Assembly: GCA_934491515.1 (NCBI GenBank) | Contig: CAKSTF010000009.1 | Location: 1 to 62,678, forward strand | DNA: 62,678 nt | Reading direction: 5' to 3' | From: an uncultured Eubacteriales bacterium | GTDB lineage: Bacteria; Bacillota; Clostridia; Oscillospirales; Acutalibacteraceae | Notes under the pieces: model-generated | Database searches by the model: none | The model's input: the letters and a program-made list of their open reading frames with translations, nothing else | What the model was told of the DNA's origin: nothing | In this document: piece after piece, positions 1 to 6,722 of the stretch | Position numbering within the stretch: position 1 is the stretch's first letter | Layout of the letters: each line of letters starts with the position of its first letter | Program-made: the position numbers and the translations under genes

Positions 1-569
1 ATGTAAATCCCAACAAACCCGAACTCGGTCAGAAAACGGTTTCTTTCTCGAACGAAATTTATATTGAGGAAAGCGACTTTATGCTTGACCCCCCGGGCAA
101 GTACTTCCGCCTTTGTCCGCAAAAAGAAGTACGCCTTAAAGGCGCTTACTATATTAAATACGCTTCGCACGAAACGGACGAAAACGGCAATATAACCTGC
201 GTTCACTGCACCTATGATCCCGAATCAAGAGGCGGTGAAACACCCGACGGAAGAAAGGTAAAAGGCACGATACATTTTGTTGACGCCAAAAACTGCCTTA
301 CGGCATCGGTTCGTCTTTACAGCCGTTTGTTCCTTGTTGAAAACCCAAGCGACGAAGAGGGCGTTTCCACCTTTGCCGATAATCTTAACCCCGATTCGCT
401 TAAAACGCTTGACAACGTTAAGGTTGACTGCTCTTTAAAGGGCGCAAAACCGGGCGACACATTCCAGTTTATGCGGCAGGGCTATTTCTGCGTAGACACC
501 GACTCCGCGCCCGACAGCCTTATATTCAACGAAACCGTCGCGCTTAAAGACTCTTTCAAGAAGGGATAA
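1..569 (+). CDS. glnS: Glutaminyl-tRNA synthetase, C-terminal part (5' end outside window)
   Basis: The open frame runs in from the left edge (frame of position 3) and supplies about 188 residues. It matches the C-terminal anticodon-binding beta-barrel region of class I GlnRS: a YIKYAS block, a VHCTYDPESRGG block, and then GRKVKGTIHFV followed by the late SLKGAKPGDTFQFMRQGYF stretch. These blocks contact the tRNA-Gln anticodon stem and are characteristic of GlnRS rather than GluRS. The catalytic domain with HIGH and KMSKS lies upstream of the window. An in-frame ATG at 81 is internal and is not the start. The Nif3-like gene follows after 3 bases, so the two are probably co-transcribed. Family assignment is firm. 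Confidence 0.93.
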   Translation, partial: VNPNKPELGQKTVSFSNEIYIEESDFMLDPPGKYFRLCPQKEVRLKGAYYIKYASHETDENGNITCVHCTYDPESRGGETPDGRKVKGTIHFVDAKNCLTASVRLYSRLFLVENPSDEEGVSTFADNLNPDSLKTLDNVKVDCSLKGAKPGDTFQFMRQGYFCVDTDSAPDSLIFNETVALKDSFKKG

Positions 570-572
570 TTT

Positions 573-1322
573 ATGGTTACAAACGGCGAAATTTTTGATT
601 TTCTCTGCAAAAAATATCCGCTTGACACGGCAAAAAATTTTGATAACCCGGGTTTTCTTGTGGGCGATAAAGCGGCATCCACGGAAAAGGTTATAGTCTG
701 CCTTGACTGCGACATAACCGCCGTGCGTGCGGCGGCAAAGGCGGACGCCAAACTTATTATAACCCACCACCCCGTAATTTTTGACGGGCTTAAATCGGTC
801 ACTGCCGGCAGCGTTGTTTACGAACTTATAAAAAACGGCGTTTCGGTAATTTCCATGCATACCAATCTTGACGTTGCCAAAGGTGGCGTTACCGACTGCC
901 TTTGCAATGCGATAGGTCTTACCGCCGTTAAAAAATACGAAACGCAGGACGACTTTACGATAAGAAGCGCCAAAACGCCCGCGCCGACAAGTGCCGACGA
1001 ATTCGCATTGCTTATAAAAGAAAAACTGGGCTACGGCGTAAGGTACACAGGCAAGAACACGGTGGAAAACCTGCTTGTATGCTCGGGCTCCGGCTGCGAC
1101 TACATAGACGAGGCAATTTCCGGCGGATATGACGGTCTTATCGCCGCGGACAGCAAGCAAAAGCACTTTATAAAGGCGATAAACAACGATTTTGCGCTTT
1201 TTGACTGCGGCCACTTTGCCAGCGAAAACGTTATTGTGGAACCGCTTTGCAGAATTCTTTCAAAAAAGTTCAAGGACATACAGTTTATCCCCTACTCTCA
1301 CGGACTTATCAAATCGGTATAA
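573..1322 (+). CDS. Nif3-like dinuclear metal centre protein
   Basis: The 249-residue protein belongs to the Nif3/YbgI/DUF34 family, often mislabelled GTP cyclohydrolase I type 2. Visible signatures are the N-terminal DNPGFLVGD block (residues 25-32), the metal-binding THHP motif (residues 64-67), the SMHTNLD block near residue 94, and the C-terminal GHFASENV motif near residue 221 that contributes the remaining His and Glu metal ligands. The family forms hexameric rings with a two-metal site; its substrate is not established. The ATG lies 3 bases after glnS and has AAGGG about 7 bases upstream. In Firmicutes the gene often follows trmK; here it follows glnS. A hairpin at 1324-1355 closes the unit. 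Confidence 0.9.
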   Translation: MVTNGEIFDFLCKKYPLDTAKNFDNPGFLVGDKAASTEKVIVCLDCDITAVRAAAKADAKLIITHHPVIFDGLKSVTAGSVVYELIKNGVSVISMHTNLDVAKGGVTDCLCNAIGLTAVKKYETQDDFTIRSAKTPAPTSADEFALLIKEKLGYGVRYTGKNTVENLLVCSGSGCDYIDEAISGGYDGLIAADSKQKHFIKAINNDFALFDCGHFASENVIVEPLCRILSKKFKDIQFIPYSHGLIKSV

Positions 1323-1323
1323 C

Positions 1324-1360
1324 TTAAGGACCTGCGATTTACAGCAAGTCCTTAAAATTT
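1324..1360 (+). terminator. Hairpin after the Nif3-like gene
   Basis: An 8-bp stem, TTAAGGAC (1324-1331) with GTCCTTAA (1348-1355), is followed by AATTT. It starts 2 bases after the stop codon. The T-run is short, so it is a weak intrinsic terminator. Confidence 0.55.
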
Positions 1361-1433
1361 ACAGACAAATCAATAACATTCCTTATAATATGGTACAAAC
1401 ACCCCGGCATATATACTAGCGAGGTGTTTTTAT

Positions 1434-2186
1434 ATGAAATGTTTTATTATAACCAAAAAACAGCTTATGCTGGCGCTCTGCGCGGTGCTTACGGTTGCGG
1501 CAGTTGTACTGGGTTCGGTAAGAATTTTTGCAGCAGGCGAACGCAAACTGCCGATATACTGCGTTGGGACAGATGAAAAAAAGATAGCCATAAGTTTTGA
1601 CGCCGCATGGGGAAACGACGACACCGAAACTCTTATAGAAATACTTAAAGAATACAATGTGCCCGCAACATTTTTTGTAGTGGGCGCGTGGGTGGATAAA
1701 TATCCTGAATCGGTAAAGGCGTTAAGCGACGCGGGACATCAGGTGCAAAACCACTCGAACACGCACCCTTATATGTCGAAACTTTCCGAAGAGCAGATAA
1801 AAAACGAACTTACCGCCTGCAATAAAAAGATAGAGGCGATAACGGGGAAAGCGCCTACGCTTTTGCGGCCGCCCTACGGCGATTACAACAACCGTCTTAT
1901 CGAAACCACCGAAAGCATGGGGATGAAAACGATTCAGTGGAGCGTTGACTCACTTGACTGGAAGGACACCGCCACGGCGGAAAGTATTTGCGAAAGGGTT
2001 GTAAAGAAAGCGGAGAACGGTTCTATTATTCTTTGCCATAACGACGCCGAACACACGCCCGAAGCCCTTCCCACTATGCTTAAATGCCTTAAAGAAAAGG
2101 GATTTGAATTTGTATTTATAAGCGACCTTATTATGAAGGATAACTACAAAATAGACCACACGGGAAAACAATGCAAAACAAACTAA
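1434..2186 (+). CDS. PdaB-like polysaccharide deacetylase (NodB family)
   Basis: This 250-residue protein has an N-terminal membrane anchor or uncleaved signal (hydrophobic residues about 10-33) and then a NodB deacetylase domain. Motif 1 is SFDAAWG with the catalytic Asp at about 56, motif 2 is HSNTH with metal ligands His107 and His111, and motif 3 is RPPYG at 145-149. The layout fits membrane-anchored peptidoglycan or chitin-like deacetylases of the PdaB sporulation family, acting outside the cell. GAGGTG stands 8 bases before the ATG. A TATAAT at 1384-1389 is a possible -10 without a clear -35. The gene stands alone between two hairpins. A sporulation role is family-based inference only. 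Confidence 0.86.
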   Translation: MKCFIITKKQLMLALCAVLTVAAVVLGSVRIFAAGERKLPIYCVGTDEKKIAISFDAAWGNDDTETLIEILKEYNVPATFFVVGAWVDKYPESVKALSDAGHQVQNHSNTHPYMSKLSEEQIKNELTACNKKIEAITGKAPTLLRPPYGDYNNRLIETTESMGMKTIQWSVDSLDWKDTATAESICERVVKKAENGSIILCHNDAEHTPEALPTMLKCLKEKGFEFVFISDLIMKDNYKIDHTGKQCKTN

Positions 2187-2194
2187 GCCGATAC

Positions 2195-2232
2195 ACGCCT
2201 CCCCACAAAAACGGGAGGCGTACTTTGTTTTT
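2195..2232 (+). terminator. Rho-independent terminator after the polysaccharide deacetylase
   Basis: Stem ACGCCTCCC (2195-2203) pairs with GGGAGGCGT (2213-2221) around a 9-base loop, followed by ACTTTGTTTTT. It lies 9 bases past the deacetylase stop. Confidence 0.85.
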
Positions 2233-2243
2233 GCATTAAAGCA

Positions 2244-2306
2244 TAGACAAAACAATTGGGATACAACGATTCGTGACACGCGGCTGATTTGTCCGCTTTT
2301 ATTGTC
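2244..2306 (+). repeat. 63-bp dispersed repeat, full copy R1
   Basis: The segment starts TAGACAAAACAAT and ends CGCTTTTATTGTC. It aligns along its whole length with the reverse complement of 28878-28939, sharing TAGACAAA at one end and GCGGCTGATTTGT with CGCTTTT near the other. The two copies are about three-quarters identical by eye. It also forms the left boundary of the 556-bp element. Confidence 0.75.
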
Positions 2307-2369
2307 TCGTCACTTGAAATACGCCGGTATTCCTGCGTTCCTCGACTTCAAAAGCAAAAAAATTCTCTC

Positions 2370-2408
2370 GCCTATGACAAACGCCGATAACGAAGCATGG
2401 TTTTGGAG
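2370..2408 (+). repeat. Left arm of the internal inverted repeat
   Basis: It contains GACAAACGCCGATAACG and then AAGCATGG. It matches the reverse complement of 2618-2656 (GACAAATGCCGATAGCG then CAGTATGC) with scattered mismatches that would largely keep pairing in RNA. Confidence 0.6.
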
Positions 2409-2617
2409 CAGAAAAAACCGTCCCGTCTTGTTAAAAAGCCTCAGAATACGTCAGTATTCTTTCATTTTTTAACTTCGCCGAAATCAGTTTTTTCTCTTGC
2501 TACAAAACTGCTTCGCACTTTAAAATGAGAGTTTCGAGCAGGAGTCGCGGCAAAAATGTGCGGTAATGCTAACGCATAACGCGCATTTTTAACAAAGGAT
2601 ACTGCCGAAAATCCACA

Positions 2618-2656
2618 TTTTAAAGCATACTGCGCTATCGGCATTTGTCATGCGGC
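2618..2656 (-). repeat. Right arm of the internal inverted repeat
   Basis: This is the partner of 2370-2408. Pairing of the two arms would close a loop of about 210 bases. Confidence 0.6.
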
Positions 2657-2773
2657 CAAAGATTTTTGTAAGAAACAGCGCTTTTAGCGGCAAGACGTCC
2701 CGACCGAGTAATACTGTCGTATTGCGAGTGGAGGGCAACGCAGCCGATGACTGCGCTGTTCTTCCCAAAAAAA

Positions 2774-2799
2774 CCGTTGCAACCTGATTGCTTTGTCTA
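2774..2799 (-). repeat. Half copy R2 of the dispersed repeat, right end of the 556-bp element
   Basis: The reverse complement reads TAGACAAAGCAATCAGG and then TTGCAACGG. Only the first half of the 63-bp unit is present. The cupin reading frame begins inside it. Confidence 0.7.
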
Positions 2800-3038
2800 C
2801 GCACAACGACAAGATGAAGTTTGCGCTTATGGCATTCGACGCCGGCACGGGACTTTCCGAGCACTCCGCACCCGGAGAAGCGCTTATATTCGCGCTTGAC
2901 GGCGAGGGCATAATAGGATACGAGGGCAAAGAGCACAAAATAAAGAAGGGCGAAAATTTCTGCTTTGCAAAGGGCGGAAAACACTATGTAAAAGCCGAAA
3001 CCAAATTTAAAATGGCTCTGCTTTTAACACTTGAATAA
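2793..3038 (+). pseudogene. Cupin-domain protein, apparently 5'-truncated
   Basis: The frame encodes at most 81 residues from a TTG inside the repeat: an almost complete cupin_2 barrel (GEALIFALDGEG, then GYEGKEHKIKKGENFCF, then GGKHYVKA). Cupins of this kind normally run to about 100-115 residues, with 25-35 more before the first conserved strand. No ribosome binding site precedes the TTG at 2793 or the internal ATG at 2814. The part before about residue 3 lies in repeat sequence rather than cupin-like sequence. The simplest reading is that the element inserted into, or deleted, the 5' end. A functional short cupin translated from the TTG cannot be excluded. It converges on rnfB across a shared terminator. 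Confidence 0.65.
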
Positions 3039-3053
3039 AAAAACAAAAAAGCA

Positions 3054-3085
3054 AAAGGACCGTTCAGTGAACGGTCCTTTATTAC
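3054..3085. terminator. Bidirectional terminator between cupin remnant and rnfB
   Basis: A 13-bp perfect stem, AAAGGACCGTTCA (3054-3066) with TGAACGGTCCTTT (3068-3080), has A-rich sequence on the left and a T-run on the right. It serves both the cupin frame and the minus-strand rnf operon. Confidence 0.88.
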
Positions 3086-3088
3086 TTG

Positions 3089-3868
3089 TTACACTATAAC
3101 TCCGCGTTTACAAGCCGCTTTACACTTTCCGCAGCCTATGCATTTATCGTAATCAATAACGGCAAGGTTGTTTTCAAGATGCACGGCGTCCGATTCGCAC
3201 GCCTTTACGCACATACCGCAGGCAATGCATGAATTTTTGCACGCCTTTGCAACGGCGGCGCCTTTTTTACAGTTTGAGCACCGTACCTTTACCTTGACCT
3301 TTTCGGGAATTACCGAAATTATATTTTTAGGACAAGCCGCAGCGCACATACCGCAGCCGGTACAAAGAGCCGCCGAAATATGCGGTCTGCCGTTTTCATC
3401 AAGTTCCAGCGCACCGAAGCGGCAGGCCTTAACGCAATCGCCGTAACCTATGCAGCCGTATTCACATTCAAGCGGGCCGCCCTGTGTTAAAGCGGCGGCG
3501 GCGCATGTAGGCATACCGTCGTAAGCAAAGTGTTCGGCAGCGCCCTCTTTGGTTCTGCCGCAGGCGGCAAAGGCGATTTTCTTTTCGGCAGTTACGCTTA
3601 CGCCCAAAAGTTCCGCGAGCGCCTTTGCGGCATCGGCGCCGCCGGGCGCGCATTTATTTGGCTCTGCCTCTCCTGCCGCTATCGCCGCGGCGTAGCCGTC
3701 GCAGCCGGAATAACCGCAGGCGCCGCAGTTGGCACCGGGCAGACATTCGCGTATCTTTTCGGTTTTTTCGTCCGTAGGAACCGCCATAAACTTAGAGGCA
3801 AGACTTAACATAACTCCTGCCAAAAGTCCTATTGCGGCAACGATTATTACGGGAATAAGTATCTGCAT
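3089..3868 (-). CDS. rnfB: Rnf electron transport complex subunit B
   Basis: RnfB is the multi-Fe-S subunit that receives electrons from ferredoxin and feeds the membrane Rnf complex. The 259-residue protein has an N-terminal transmembrane helix (residues 3-25), then the RnfB signature CLPGANCGACGYSGC with Cys42, 48, 51 and 56 for a [4Fe-4S] cluster. A central cysteine-rich segment and repeated ferredoxin motifs follow: CTGCGMCAAACP, CIACGMCVKAC and CIGCGKCKAAC, plus CIGYGDC where one position is Tyr. It is the last gene of the operon, 6 bases after rnfA. The bidirectional terminator lies just beyond its stop. Assignment is firm. Confidence 0.96.
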   Translation of the reverse strand: MQILIPVIIVAAIGLLAGVMLSLASKFMAVPTDEKTEKIRECLPGANCGACGYSGCDGYAAAIAAGEAEPNKCAPGGADAAKALAELLGVSVTAEKKIAFAACGRTKEGAAEHFAYDGMPTCAAAALTQGGPLECEYGCIGYGDCVKACRFGALELDENGRPHISAALCTGCGMCAAACPKNIISVIPEKVKVKVRCSNCKKGAAVAKACKNSCIACGMCVKACESDAVHLENNLAVIDYDKCIGCGKCKAACKRGVIV

Positions 3869-3874
3869 ATCCGC

Positions 3875-4480
3875 TTAACCCCCTATTCCTGCAAATCCCA
3901 AGAAGGAAAGCGAGCAAAGAGCCGCCGCCACAAGGGTTATCGGCAGTCCTTTCATAAATTCGGGTATATCTGCGGTTTCAAGTCTTGTTCTGACGCCCGA
4001 AAACAAAAGCATTGCAAGCATAAAGCCAAGCCCTGCCGAAAGCGCGTTTGTAAGCGAGAAAACATAAAGTTTTGAAAACGGATACGCCGTTATATCAAAA
4101 TCGGTAACATTAAGCATTGTGATACCGAGCACAGCGCAGTTGGTAGTGATAAGCGGCAGATAAATACCCAAAGCATTATATATGGGCTTTATGAATTTCT
4201 TTAAAAATATCTCGATAAACTGAACTATCGCCGCAATTACAAGTATGAACACGACCGTTTCAAGATAGGTATACTTAGGCTGAAGCAGATAGTAATATAT
4301 AGGATACGTTACCGCCGTGGCTATTACCATAACAAGGGTTACGGCAATACTCATCGAAAAGGCGGTGTTTACCTTTTTGGAAACGCCCAAAAAAGGGCAA
4401 ATTCCCAAAAATTTTGCAAGCACCATATTGTTGGTAAGAAGTCCGGCAAGGACAATGGAAGCAATAGTTACCTTATTCAT
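3875..4480 (-). CDS. rnfA: Rnf electron transport complex subunit A
   Basis: RnfA is a polytopic inner subunit of the ion-pumping ferredoxin:NAD+ oxidoreductase. The protein has 201 residues and about six transmembrane segments, with the family blocks NNMVLAKFLGICPFLGVS near residue 20 and LGIYLPLITTNCAVLG near residue 100, each carrying a conserved Cys. In this family those Cys residues bind a membrane-buried [2Fe-2S] cluster shared with RnfE. The start at 4480 is chosen because AAGGAGG lies 8-9 bases upstream; an in-frame upstream ATG at 4558 would add 26 non-homologous residues inside rnfE. It overlaps the rnfE stop by 8 bases, so translation is likely coupled. Confidence 0.95.
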   Translation of the reverse strand: MNKVTIASIVLAGLLTNNMVLAKFLGICPFLGVSKKVNTAFSMSIAVTLVMVIATAVTYPIYYYLLQPKYTYLETVVFILVIAAIVQFIEIFLKKFIKPIYNALGIYLPLITTNCAVLGITMLNVTDFDITAYPFSKLYVFSLTNALSAGLGFMLAMLLFSGVRTRLETADIPEFMKGLPITLVAAALCSLSFLGFAGIGG

Positions 4481-5165
4481 CCGAAGCGTCCTCCTTACCT
4501 TCACAGGAACCGCTGCACGCGGCGCTTGCGGGGCAGTTTTCACAGCCCGTTTTTTCAACGCGCGGTTTACCGTTGCGTTTTGCTATCGCGTTTGAAGCCG
4601 CCACCAGCATACCGAACACGAAAAATCCGCCGGGGGGCAGCAGGAAAATTATCATCGGGTCCATAAATCTTGAAGTTACGGGGAAGTTGAATACGCTTCC
4701 CGCACCGAAGAACTCGCGGATAGCGCCCATTACGGTAAGCACGGCTGTAAAGCCGAGCCCCATTCCGAGGCCGTCCAGAATACTCGGCAGCACCGCGTTT
4801 TTAGACGCGAACATCTCGGCACGCGCAAGAATTATACAGTTAACCACTATAAGCGGCAGATATATACCGAGCGCCGAGTCGATAGCCGGCGCATACGCCT
4901 TTACAAGCATCTGAACAACGCTTACAAAGCCTGCAATTATCGTAATAAAAGCAGGTATGCGGACTTTATCCGGTATAACGTTGCGCAAAAGCGATATTAC
5001 CGCGTTAGAGCACACAAGAACCACGGTAGCGGCAATTCCCATGCCTACTCCGTTTATCGCCGCCGTTGTTACAGCAAGCGTGGGACAGGTTCCAAGCACC
5101 AGTCTGAGGGTAGGATTCTCACGCAATAAACCGTTTGTAAAAACGCTCATATTTTTGGATTTCAT
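4473..5165 (-). CDS. rnfE: Rnf electron transport complex subunit E with Cys-rich tail
   Basis: RnfE is the paralogue of RnfA and forms with it the membrane core that carries electrons across. The 230 residues include about six transmembrane helices, the N-terminal NPTLRLVLGTCPTLAVTTAA block and the LGIYLPLIVVNCIILARAE block near residue 100, with the conserved Cys residues. After the last helix there is a hydrophilic tail with the pattern C-x2-C-x5-C-x3-C (about residues 207-220), ending in acidic residues. That tail could bind metal and is not part of the catalytic core as I know it. It overlaps rnfG by 4 bases (ATGA) and rnfA by 8. Confidence 0.94.
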   Translation of the reverse strand: MKSKNMSVFTNGLLRENPTLRLVLGTCPTLAVTTAAINGVGMGIAATVVLVCSNAVISLLRNVIPDKVRIPAFITIIAGFVSVVQMLVKAYAPAIDSALGIYLPLIVVNCIILARAEMFASKNAVLPSILDGLGMGLGFTAVLTVMGAIREFFGAGSVFNFPVTSRFMDPMIIFLLPPGGFFVFGMLVAASNAIAKRNGKPRVEKTGCENCPASAACSGSCEGKEDASDE

Positions 5166-5803
5166 TGAGTTTCGCCCTCCTTATCCATTGCTTGCGACGC
5201 TGTGTCAACATTTGCCGCGGCAGACAGTTCCTTTACCGAAGCGGTAAGGTCAATTGCCTTATTTACGGCGCTTGTTACTGCCTTTGAAGTTATCGTAGCG
5301 CTTGCTACGGCGTCGATTTCGCCGTCGCCCGAAGCGGTTCCGTATTTAACGGCGGTAATCTTTGAAGATTTTCCCTTGAACTGCTTTAAAAATTCCTCTC
5401 TTGAGGTGTTCTGACCGAGTCCCGGCGTTTCGTTCGAAACGTCAAGAACGCGAACGGCGCTTACTTCGCCCGACGGGGCTACCGCAACCATTACGGATAC
5501 CGTACCGCCGTACCCTTTTTCGCTTAAACTGAATATATATCCGGCAAGTTTGCCGTTTTTAACGGCTGTTCTGTATGTATACGTATCGCTGCCGGACTTA
5601 ACGGTATACGTTTCGTATGTATCTGCCGGAATAAGTTCCGCCATAGCGGCTTTTTCGTTTTTTTCGCTTATTGCGGATATTTTTTTGTTTGTCAGCATAT
5701 TGGTTCCCGCAAGCGCGGCGGTTATAACAAGACAGATAACAACCATTACCGTTACGGGATAAGCAATAGACATTCCTTTGAATTTTTTAAAAAACTCACG
5801 CAT
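5162..5803 (-). CDS. rnfG: Rnf electron transport complex subunit G (FMN-binding)
   Basis: RnfG carries a covalently bound FMN on the outer face of the membrane. The 213-residue protein has one N-terminal transmembrane helix (about 14-35) and an FMN-binding domain. The flavinylation-type S-A-T motif is at 168-170 in the context DAVASATITS, and a TPGLG block lies near residue 126. AAGGAGGG stands 9 bases before the ATG. The gene overlaps rnfD by 8 bases and rnfE by 4, so the six Rnf genes form one tightly coupled transcript. An ApbE-type flavin transferase is needed for FMN attachment but is not in this window. Confidence 0.95.
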   Translation of the reverse strand: MREFFKKFKGMSIAYPVTVMVVICLVITAALAGTNMLTNKKISAISEKNEKAAMAELIPADTYETYTVKSGSDTYTYRTAVKNGKLAGYIFSLSEKGYGGTVSVMVAVAPSGEVSAVRVLDVSNETPGLGQNTSREEFLKQFKGKSSKITAVKYGTASGDGEIDAVASATITSKAVTSAVNKAIDLTASVKELSAAANVDTASQAMDKEGETQ

Positions 5804-6722
5804 CGGTTTTGCCCTCCTTTGCGCCGAAGGGTCTGCCGCTTGTAAGCGTGTTTATATGCGGCACTAAAATATTCATTATTATTATCGAATAGGAAACACC
5901 TTCCGGCAAAGAGCCGAATTTTCTTATAATAAAAGTTATGGCGCCGCAGCCTATTCCGAATATAAGTTTGCCAAGTGGCGTTGTGGGGCTTGTAACATAG
6001 TCGGTTGCCATAAATATGGCACCTAACATTACGCCGCCCGAAAGAATCGCTGTAAGACCGTTACCGCCGAAAGCGTAGGTAAGCGCCGCCAGTGTTCCTA
6101 TGAAGCAAACGGGAATTATGGGACTTATCACGCGGCGAAGCATAAGATAAATGCCGCCCGCCAAGAGCAGAAAAGCCGAAGTTTCACCGATAGAGCCAGC
6201 GTGCATACCGAAAAACAGTTCCCTGTAAGAAAGATTCTGCCCTGCGGCGGAAGCAAGCGGAGTAGCGCTTGTAACAACGCCCGAAAGCGGTTCGGTGTAA
6301 GAAGTCATAAACGATGGGAAAGAAACCAGAAGTATTATTCTTGCAGACATTGCAGGGTTTACAAAATTGTGACCGAGTCCGCCGAACATCTGCTTTACCA
6401 CGATAATTGCGGCAACCGAACCTATAACGGCGACCCACACGGGGACCTTTACGGTAAGGTTCATACCGAGAAGAAGTCCCGTAACAAGCGCAGAAAAATC
6501 GCCTATTGTCTGCGGTTTTTTAAGTGCTTTGTTCCACAAAAATTCTGCCAGAACGCAGGACGCCATACAAGTGAAAATAAGTATAACGGCTTTGAATCCG
6601 AAAATAACGCAGCCATACACGGCGGCAGGAGAAAGGGCTATCAAAACGTCGCCCATTATGCCGCGTGTTGTGTCCGCGTGTCTTATATGCGGCGACATTG
6701 CCGCGGTAAGTTTTTCTTTCAT
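5796..6722 (-). CDS. rnfD: Rnf electron transport complex subunit D
   Basis: RnfD is a polytopic subunit with a covalently bound FMN, related to NqrB, and is thought to form part of the ion channel. The protein has 308 residues and many hydrophobic segments. SPHIRH near the N-terminus is typical of RnfD, as is GGLGHNFVNPAMSAR near residue 110. The TDYVTSPTTPLGKLIFG block near residue 245 corresponds to the flavin-attachment and cytoplasmic loop region. The start at 6722 gives an ATGA overlap with rnfC; an upstream in-frame ATG at 6821 lies inside rnfC and adds unrelated residues. Assignment is firm. Confidence 0.95.
   Translation of the reverse strand: MKEKLTAAMSPHIRHADTTRGIMGDVLIALSPAAVYGCVIFGFKAVILIFTCMASCVLAEFLWNKALKKPQTIGDFSALVTGLLLGMNLTVKVPVWVAVIGSVAAIIVVKQMFGGLGHNFVNPAMSARIILLVSFPSFMTSYTEPLSGVVTSATPLASAAGQNLSYRELFFGMHAGSIGETSAFLLLAGGIYLMLRRVISPIIPVCFIGTLAALTYAFGGNGLTAILSGGVMLGAIFMATDYVTSPTTPLGKLIFGIGCGAITFIIRKFGSLPEGVSYSIIIMNILVPHINTLTSGRPFGAKEGKTDA

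Larger units (their letters stand above)
2244..2799. mobile_element. 556-bp non-coding element bounded by inverted copies of the repeat
   Basis: The left end (2244-2271) and the reverse complement of the right end (2772-2799) match over about 28 bases as TAGACAAA-R-CAAT followed by a diverged GG and CAACG block. Between them there is no convincing coding frame. The interior instead carries an imperfect inverted repeat of about 39 bp (2370-2408 with 2618-2656) and a small AGAATAC/GTATTCT hairpin at 2443-2460. No transposase is present. It looks like a MITE-type non-autonomous element or a structured RNA unit. No target-site duplication was identified with confidence. Confidence 0.55.

Noticed and set aside
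435..1214. A 259-codon open frame on the minus strand opposite the Nif3-like gene
   Set aside because: The plus-strand Nif3-like protein carries all family motifs; the minus frame has no family signature and is an artefact of codon bias.
1395..1430. A possible sporulation-sigma (SigE/SigK-like) promoter before the PdaB-like gene (GCATATATACTA)
   Set aside because: The -10 resembles but does not match the CATA-type consensus and no fitting -35 was found; a TATAAT at 1384 is an equal candidate.
2462..2984. Minus-strand open frames across the 556-bp element and cupin remnant
   Set aside because: They cross the repeat boundary, lack ribosome binding sites and resemble no protein family.
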